A stretch of DNA of 45,869 nucleotides from Oscillospiraceae bacterium. Lineage in GTDB: Bacteria > Bacillota > Clostridia > Oscillospirales > Oscillospiraceae. Numbering within the stretch: the stretch's first letter is position 1; every line of letters starts with the position of its first letter. The stretch covers positions 1 through 45,869 of the forward strand of contig JAFVXA010000010.1 of assembly GCA_017501355.1 (NCBI GenBank), given 5' to 3'. The position numbers were made by a program, and so were the translations under genes. Of this stretch, positions 40,788 through 45,869 are shown one piece after another. The notes beneath the pieces are model-generated. The model searched no databases, was not told the DNA's origin, and saw only the letters and a list, made by a program, of their open reading frames with translations.

Positions 40788-42048
40788 AAATCTGCGCCTT
40801 GCGCTGGAAGGGCTTCGCGCCAACAAGATGCGCGCAGTGCTCACCATGCTCGGCATCATCATCGGTATTGCCGCGGTGATCGGCATTCTGACTGTGGGCG
40901 ACGGACTTTCCGGCTCCATTACCGGAACCATGAGCAGCTTCGGCGCATCCACTGTGTCTGTCTCCCTGCAGGCGAAGGAAAGCGGGCTTGACAGCATGAG
41001 CAGCAGTATGCTGGGCTTTGCTGCGCCGGAGGAGGACGACCTGATCACGGAGGAGATGATCGAGGAGCTGAGAAAGCGTCTTGGCGCTGAGATCGAGTAT
41101 GTGAGCCTCACGGAGAGTGTTGGCAGCGGACAGGTCAAGGACGGGCATCTCTACGCCAATGTCAGCGTCACGGGCGTGAATGAGGAATACTTCGATGCCA
41201 ATGAAGTGGATCTGCTGGCAGGGCGTTTTCTGCAGAGCAAGGATATGGATGGAGAGCGCAATACCTGCGTTGTCAGCGACAAGCTGGTGAACAATATGTT
41301 CGGCGGCGACGCAGAGGCAGCGCTTGGCAGCGAGGTCTCTGTGGATCGGGGCGGTGAACGGCTGCGCTTCCGCGTCGTGGGTGTGTACGAATACGAAGCG
41401 AGCATTATGAACATATCCATGGCGGCGGAAGAGGATATCTCCACTTCGCTGTACATTCCCGTTTCCACGGCGAAGCATCTCAGCGGCGCTGCGGACGGCT
41501 ACTCCAACATCACCGTGATTGCGTCTGATGATGCGGACAGCGCCGTGGTGGCGGCAGAGGTGGAAAGCTTTCTCAGCCGCTATTACCGCACGAACGAGGA
41601 TTACACGATCTTTGCCATGAGCATGGACAGCGTCATTGAGTCGGTGAACGTGGTGATGGACAGACTTTCCATTGCGATCTCCGTCATTGCGGCGATCTCC
41701 CTTCTCGTGGGCGGTATTGGTGTGATGAACATTATGCTGGTCTCCGTCACGGAGCGTACCCGTGAGATCGGCACCCGCAAGGCGCTGGGTGCCACCAACG
41801 GCAATATCCGCATTCAGTTTGTGGTGGAGAGTATGATCATCTGCCTTGTGGGCGGCATCATCGGCATCATACTGGGTGCAATCCTTGGCTATGTGGGAAG
41901 CTCGCTGCTGGATGCACCTGCCTTCCCGACCCTTGGCAGCATTGTCCTCGCAGTGGGCTTTTCCCTTGCGGTGGGCGTGTTCTTTGGCTACTATCCCGCC
42001 AACAAAGCAGCCTGTATGGACCCCATCGAGGCGCTGCGCTACGAATAA
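40774..42048 (+). CDS. MacB-like ABC transporter permease
   Basis: 424 residues: one N-terminal membrane helix (RAVLTMLGIIIGIAAVIGIL), a large extracellular MacB-type domain (about residues 45-270), then three C-terminal FtsX helices with RTREIGTRKALGATNGNI between the first and second. It completes the adaptor-ATPase-permease trio. The substrate is unknown; no two-component regulator, immunity gene or peptide precursor is adjacent. It overlaps the ATPase gene by 14 nt. Confidence 0.94.
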   Translation: MSLAENLRLALEGLRANKMRAVLTMLGIIIGIAAVIGILTVGDGLSGSITGTMSSFGASTVSVSLQAKESGLDSMSSSMLGFAAPEEDDLITEEMIEELRKRLGAEIEYVSLTESVGSGQVKDGHLYANVSVTGVNEEYFDANEVDLLAGRFLQSKDMDGERNTCVVSDKLVNNMFGGDAEAALGSEVSVDRGGERLRFRVVGVYEYEASIMNISMAAEEDISTSLYIPVSTAKHLSGAADGYSNITVIASDDADSAVVAAEVESFLSRYYRTNEDYTIFAMSMDSVIESVNVVMDRLSIAISVIAAISLLVGGIGVMNIMLVSVTERTREIGTRKALGATNGNIRIQFVVESMIICLVGGIIGIILGAILGYVGSSLLDAPAFPTLGSIVLAVGFSLAVGVFFGYYPANKAACMDPIEALRYE

Positions 42049-42051
42049 GGT

Positions 42052-42080
42052 AAAAGCCACGGAGCCTTCCGTGGCTTTTT
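42052..42080 (+). terminator. Terminator of the MacAB-like operon
   Basis: An 8-bp perfect stem GCCACGGA/TCCGTGGC extended by AAAA/TTTT, loop GCCT, ending in five T, 3 nt after the stop codon. Confidence 0.92.
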
Positions 42081-42784
42081 CTCTTGTGCAGTTTGCTTTC
42101 GGCGCTCATTTCATCAATCATTTTTGCGAATGAATGAGTGATGATGCTACCCATAAAGGTATCTTTAGCTCCTTTTTAGCCCACAAAAACCGACAGAGCA
42201 TGAATAGGTGTGCGAAAATGGTTTTGGTGGAAAATGAAACAAAAAAGCCCGGAATCTGCAAGATTCCGAGCTTTTTTCCAAATTTCCAAAAGGAAATTGA
42301 ACAACTTATCTCTTGGAGGAAAGCGCCGAAGCGCCGCCGGTGGCGGGAGGAGCGAGGGGCTTTCGAGGAAGTGTCCCGATTGGCGGGCACGAACAGTGAA
42401 CGCGAATCGGATGACACGACGGTGAGCAACTGTCATGTGCGGACAAAGAAAAAAGAGACCGCAAAAGCGGTCTCTTTTCGGTAGCAATAGAAGGTACTTA
42501 TCTCTTGGCAGAAGCTGACTTATCGCTTGGAGAATGCCAAGGCGTAGTGAGCATCAAGGCTATTTGGTTGATTTTTCTTCGTTTTCTCCCCGAATAGTCT
42601 ACAATTAGCGTCTGATCAATGTGTTTTCTTGCAAAAACAATGGCGGTAAAAAATAACCGCAAAATCACCGTTTGTATCCTACCTGTGCCTTGTGGACAGC
42701 AGCCCAGAGCTGCCCACGGCAACAGGAAAAGAAAGTGTATTTGTCATCACCTCAAAATCAAATACACAATGGGAGGACACAACA
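42081..42784. other. Intergenic region without intact gene
   Basis: No credible gene. Contents: a hairpin with A/T flanks (42241-42277); AATTTCC-AAAA-GGAAATT (42281-42298); a GC-rich stretch (42318-42440) with partial self-complementarity (GTGTCCCGATT with AATCGGATGACAC); a perfect bidirectional terminator GAGACCGC-AAAA-GCGGTCTC (42451-42478); three copies of ACTTATC-T/G-CTTGG (42304, 42496, 42518); a bulged hairpin (42680-42725); and GTGTATTTG/CAAATACAC (42735-42767) directly before a ribosome binding site. Short open frames cross these terminators. It looks like a patchwork of mobile-element remnants. Confidence 0.6.
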
Positions 42785-42848
42785 GTGGAGAAATACATTT
42801 TTGATAAGGTATGAAGTGCAAGGTGAGTTGTATTTCTTGGGCATTTAG
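42785..42848 (+). pseudogene. tnpV: TnpV-like transposon gene remnant
   Basis: GGGAGG (42770-42775) lies 9 nt before GTG 42785, which opens MEKYIFDKV and then stops at 42812. Shifting frame by one base at 42810 continues YEVQGELYFLGI before a stop at 42846. Together they resemble the first ~25 residues of TnpV proteins of Tn4451-like clostridial transposons (KYI-D...YEL-GDYYLP). The gene is frameshifted and truncated, so only a relic remains. Recognised from memory, short match. Confidence 0.4.
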
Positions 42849-42860
42849 ACAAGGCTGATT

Positions 42861-42901
42861 AATAAGACGGTTAAGCGTAAAGCTTAACCGTCTTATTTTT
42901 T
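42861..42901 (+). terminator. Long hairpin terminator at the island boundary
   Basis: A 16-bp perfect stem (42861-42876 with 42882-42897), loop GTAAA, followed by T-run on the plus strand. It abuts the stop codon of the minus-strand gene ending at 42900, so it may serve both sides. Confidence 0.85.
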
Positions 42902-43814
42902 AGATGCGCATGCTCAGTGTGGAACATTTAGAACTCAACATAACACGAGAAATGAAATCAGACAATCTCGCCACATTGTTGTCTAATACTCGCGTCAGCG
43001 AGCCGTGCTCGTTGCTAATACCGCTTGCCAAATATACCGGTGTCATAATAGACCTATATTGTGTCATTACTTGGTCTATTGCCGCGGAATTGCTCAAATC
43101 TGTGGTACTAAACAAATCTGAAATAGAGTTAATGACGGATTTGTTGGTAGCGGATGCGATTGTAGAAGTGAAAGAGCTTTCCACATGTGCCTTATTACTA
43201 CCCGAAACGCGATTCATCTCGTCAATCAAGTCATTGATTACTTTAATTTCGGTGTCAGTATAAGATTTCTGCGTGCCATAATATGCCGAGCATTCTCCAG
43301 AGTACGATGTAATATAACCAGCACCGGATAACAGAGTCTTCTCTGTTGCCAAGATATCCTCTACATAATTCTGCATTGCACCAGTCAAAACAGTTGCTTG
43401 CTCTTTGTTCAGATTTTCACTTGCAAAAGTTTGAATCGCACGATTAGCAATACTTATTTGAGCATAATTGATATAATCTACCGTGCCGCTCGTTTCAATG
43501 CCTGCTGCTGCCGATTGCATAATACTACGACATTGCGCCAGCTCGTTTTTTGAAAATAGAACACCATCTACTATATAATTTCCCTCAGAGTTTGCTACAG
43601 GAATAGTGTGAGATAAGAAGAGACTGTTGGAAATCTTGGCGGCTGTTTGAGCATCAGCTGCTCTCTCGTTCTGATGCAACAGTTCTGCTCTTCTGTTGAT
43701 GATTGACGGCAAATCTGAAGCTATGCGGTTTGCCGATATTACAGGTGTACTATTATTTGCAAGACTATTTCCCCTAATTGATAATATTGTTTGTGATAAA
43801 AGATTTACCGTCAC
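42900..43814 (-). CDS. Protein of unknown function divergent from the SIR2-TPR gene
   Basis: 304 residues from GTG 43814, chosen because AAGGAGG lies 8 nt upstream; the longer upstream frame lacks this support. Ser/Asn/Ala/Ile-rich, no evident signal peptide or membrane helix. The N-terminal 60 residues (VNLLSQTILSIRGNSLANN, then NRIASDLPSIINRR) look helical. The central part has long helical stretches (NLNKEQATVLTGAMQNYVED; DTEIKVINDLIDEMNRVSGS). AT-rich unlike the core genome. I recognise no family and assign no function. Its position, back to back with a SIR2 protein at a remnant-bounded island, suggests a shared accessory role or simple co-transfer. Confidence 0.7.
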   Translation of the reverse strand: MTVNLLSQTILSIRGNSLANNSTPVISANRIASDLPSIINRRAELLHQNERAADAQTAAKISNSLFLSHTIPVANSEGNYIVDGVLFSKNELAQCRSIMQSAAAGIETSGTVDYINYAQISIANRAIQTFASENLNKEQATVLTGAMQNYVEDILATEKTLLSGAGYITSYSGECSAYYGTQKSYTDTEIKVINDLIDEMNRVSGSNKAHVESSFTSTIASATNKSVINSISDLFSTTDLSNSAAIDQVMTQYRSIMTPVYLASGISNEHGSLTRVLDNNVARLSDFISRVMLSSKCSTLSMRI

Positions 43815-43943
43815 TAGATTGTCCTCCTTCTCAGAGTTTTTGACTTCTTTATTAATTATATCGACGTTGTACCCCCAAAAGATAAGTTTCCTGACAACGT
43901 TTGGTCGAGAAATACAAGCAAAAACACTATAAACTTTTGAGCA

Positions 43944-43972
43944 TTGACGCACATTGAGGTAAACAATATAAT
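43944..43972 (+). promoter_or_regulatory. Promoter of the SIR2-TPR gene
   Basis: TTGACG (43944-43949), 17-nt spacer, perfect TATAAT (43967-43972), about 35 nt upstream of the start codon. Confidence 0.8.
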
Positions 43973-44012
43973 GAATTTAAAATAGAGCCAATTTGTACTA
44001 CGAGGTGAGAAG

Positions 44013-45869
44013 ATGGAACAGCAAACGATACCGTCCCTTACTAAAATGGACGATATGTCTGTTACGCGTTTTTTGGACTGTGTGCGAGAAGAAAACGGCG
44101 CAAACCAGCGTTTTTGTTTCATTTTGGGTTCAGGTGCATCCTATACATCAGGAATCCGAACGGGTGTTGAATTGATGAAACAATGGCGTCAGGAATTGAA
44201 TGATCGAGGAACAGACTACATAAGAGAGTGTGCACGAGCAGCAAATTACGACTGGGACAGCTGCAAGCGCATTTTTGAGGAGTCCGTGGAAAATCTCAAA
44301 AACGAAGACTATTTTACCTTGTACGACATTCGTTTTGTAGGATGTCCTACCGCGGGTTATGCTGCGTTGGAAAAAGAGATGGAGGGTCTCGATCCCAATG
44401 TCGGCTATTATTATTTGGCAAGCATATTGGCGAATACAGACAATCGACTTGTGATTACGACCAACTTCGATTCGTTGACCGAGGATGCATTGTTCTATTA
44501 TTCCGGGCATCATCCCCTTGTTTTGGGACACGAAAAGCTAGCATCCTATGTAGCAAGTGTAGATAGAAAACCTGTAGTCGCAAAAATACACAGAGATTTG
44601 CTGATGGATCCCATGAATCACATGGAGCAGATGCAACGTCTGCAGAAAGAATGGAAAGACCCTCTGTCTGCGGCATTATCGCGATACATACCCATCGTGA
44701 TTGGCTATGCAGGTGGAGATCAGACCTTGATGTCTCTGTTGGAACAGTTACAGCTTAAAGGAATTTTTTGGTGCACAGTAGAAAAAGCCGGAGAAGCTGG
44801 ATTTCCGGAAAAGGCTAGGCAAATTGTTCGGAAGAACAACGGTCATTGGGTGAAGATCAAAGGATTTGATGAGTTGATGTATCGCATGGCGACTATAATG
44901 CAGAAAATGCCCAATCCAGACACAATGCACAGAGCAATGGACAAGCGCTATGAAGCATTTAAGAGTCGGCATGAAGATTTAACAAAAGAGTATAATCCTT
45001 CCCTTATAAAACAAAGCGCACCGGAGACGGCAGACGAAGACACAGAAATGATTCAAGCAGTATTGCAGGAAGAAATCAGCAGAAGTCCCGATTTGGAGAA
45101 ATATAACAGCTTGCTGGCTCAAGCTTTGCGTGCAATGCGCAGAGGAGATTTCGATGAAGCATTAAAGCTTTGTGGAGATGCGATCGCACTAAACCGCAAA
45201 TTGGCTAAGGGTTACGATTATAGAAGCGCAATTTATCATAGAACAAAAAACTACGAGGCGGCTTTAGTGGATGCTACACAGGCTATAGCATGTGATCCCA
45301 CAAATGCACGATATTATCACAGCCGAGCCGTTACCCTTCACCAAATGAAGCGCTATGAAGAGTCTCTAAAGGATAAAAACAAGGCTGTTGAGTTCGACTC
45401 TGCGAATGCCCGGTATTACAACTCGAGATCTGTAACACTCCATGAAATGAAACGCTATGAGGAGGCACTGAATGACTGTAACAAGGCAGTTGAACTTGCC
45501 CCTGATGATGCTGACCACTATGAGTCGAGATCTGCAACACTCTGTGAAATGGAGCGCTATGAGGAAGCGCTGGCAGATATCAATAAAGCGATCGGGTTTG
45601 ACCCGGTAAATGCTCTTTATTACAACTCGAGATCTATAGTTCTCCATGCAATGGAACGCTATGAGGAAGCGCTGGCAGATATCAATAAAGCGATCGGGTT
45701 TGACCCGGTAAATGCTCTTTATTACAACTCGAGATCTATAGTTCTCCTTGCAATGGAACGCTATGAGGAGGCATTGGATGACTGTAACAAGGCAGTTGAA
45801 CTTGCCCCTAATGACGCTGAGTACTATGGGTCGAGATCTGTAGTTCTCCATGCAATGGAACGCTATGAG
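44013..45869 (+). CDS. SIR2-domain protein with C-terminal TPR array (3' end outside window)
   Basis: At least 619 residues, open to the window end. ATG 44013 follows GAGGTGA. Residues about 30-290 form a SIR2-like NAD-binding domain: FILGSGAS (39-43, dinucleotide loop), TTNFDS (149-154), AKIHRDL with the candidate catalytic His193, and VIGYAGGD (229-236). A linker precedes TPR-like 34-residue repeats from about residue 362 (consensus YY-SRS--LH-MERYEEAL-D-NKA---). SIR2 domains of this type in bacteria commonly act as NADases in abortive anti-phage defence, with the repeat domain as sensor or scaffold; that role is inferred. AT-rich, next to mobile remnants. The total repeat number is unknown. 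Confidence 0.87.
   Translation, partial: MEQQTIPSLTKMDDMSVTRFLDCVREENGANQRFCFILGSGASYTSGIRTGVELMKQWRQELNDRGTDYIRECARAANYDWDSCKRIFEESVENLKNEDYFTLYDIRFVGCPTAGYAALEKEMEGLDPNVGYYYLASILANTDNRLVITTNFDSLTEDALFYYSGHHPLVLGHEKLASYVASVDRKPVVAKIHRDLLMDPMNHMEQMQRLQKEWKDPLSAALSRYIPIVIGYAGGDQTLMSLLEQLQLKGIFWCTVEKAGEAGFPEKARQIVRKNNGHWVKIKGFDELMYRMATIMQKMPNPDTMHRAMDKRYEAFKSRHEDLTKEYNPSLIKQSAPETADEDTEMIQAVLQEEISRSPDLEKYNSLLAQALRAMRRGDFDEALKLCGDAIALNRKLAKGYDYRSAIYHRTKNYEAALVDATQAIACDPTNARYYHSRAVTLHQMKRYEESLKDKNKAVEFDSANARYYNSRSVTLHEMKRYEEALNDCNKAVELAPDDADHYESRSATLCEMERYEEALADINKAIGFDPVNALYYNSRSIVLHAMERYEEALADINKAIGFDPVNALYYNSRSIVLLAMERYEEALDDCNKAVELAPNDAEYYGSRSVVLHAMERYE
45555..45747 (+). repeat. Near-identical 102-bp tandem TPR-coding units
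   Basis: Positions 45555-45645 and 45657-45747 are identical over 91 bp at a 102-bp period (34 codons), differing first at CAT versus CTT. A second related pair (from about 45471 and 45777) recurs at 306 bp, three units apart. This indicates recent unit duplication or gene conversion within the TPR array. Confidence 0.9.

Noticed and set aside
38274-41138. Minus-strand open frame opposite the MacAB-like operon
   Set aside because: Shadow frame across three well-supported genes; no protein family features.
42134-42484. Plus-strand 116-codon open frame in the intergenic region
   Set aside because: It spans two terminator hairpins, lacks a ribosome binding site, and its composition follows the underlying repeats.
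42498-42722. Minus-strand 74-codon open frame
   Set aside because: No ribosome binding site or family features, and it overlaps the repeated ACTTATC motif and hairpins.
45555-45869. Tandem repeats considered as a CRISPR or satellite array
   Set aside because: The 102-bp period is in frame and encodes 34-residue TPR units; no spacers.

Overview
The window reads as chromosome of a spore-forming gut Clostridia, most likely Oscillospiraceae-like. Reasons: Gram-positive operon order, a spoIIE gene, SLH-domain wall proteins, a class III (Firmicutes) fructose-1,6-bisphosphatase, a GH112 phosphorylase for mucin or milk-glycan disaccharides, GGAGG-type ribosome binding sites with some GTG/TTG starts, and fairly high GC codon use. 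The last ~3 kb (about 42900-45869) is clearly more AT-rich and is set off by transposon debris, so it looks like an acquired accessory segment.

Layout. 1-7102: an AraC regulator diverges from a lipoprotein-permease-permease-small membrane protein-GH112 phosphorylase operon, which imports and phosphorolyses a galactosyl disaccharide; no ABC ATPase is encoded. 7261-10161: a membrane c-di-GMP phosphodiesterase with two solute-binding sensor domains. 10394-13456: two SLH-anchored muramidases, GH24 and GH25, with opposite domain orders. 13638-14693 (minus): rpsF-ssb-rpsR. 14896-16459 (minus): queT, with a candidate preQ1 riboswitch, and dusB. 16626-19014 (minus): spoIIE and a small downstream gene. 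19176-27794 (minus): the rimP-nusA-ylxR-ylxQ-infB-(unknown)-rbfA-nrnA-truB-ribF translation/RNA operon. 27970-30904 (minus): zur-znuA-znuC-znuB behind a near-consensus promoter with a palindromic Zur-type operator. 31050-33152 (plus): a nucleotidyltransferase, a small unknown protein and a PHP-family histidinol phosphatase. 33318-34397: an L,D-transpeptidase lipoprotein. 34687-35939: a sodium-pump decarboxylase beta subunit with a 43-residue OadG-like partner. 36116-38104: fbp. 38304-42048: a MacA/MacB-type export operon.

42081-42900 has no intact gene but holds three hairpins with terminator character, a thrice-repeated short motif and a frameshifted remnant resembling the start of tnpV. Beyond it, a 304-residue protein of unknown family (minus) diverges from a SIR2-domain protein with a C-terminal TPR array that runs off the window end (plus). 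SIR2-type NAD-binding domains fused to repeat domains are common in anti-phage NADase systems, so this divergent pair is the best candidate here for a poorly described system. Its function is inference; the domain motifs and the near-identical 102-bp TPR-coding repeats are directly visible.

All functional calls come from reading motifs and gene order; no database search was possible.
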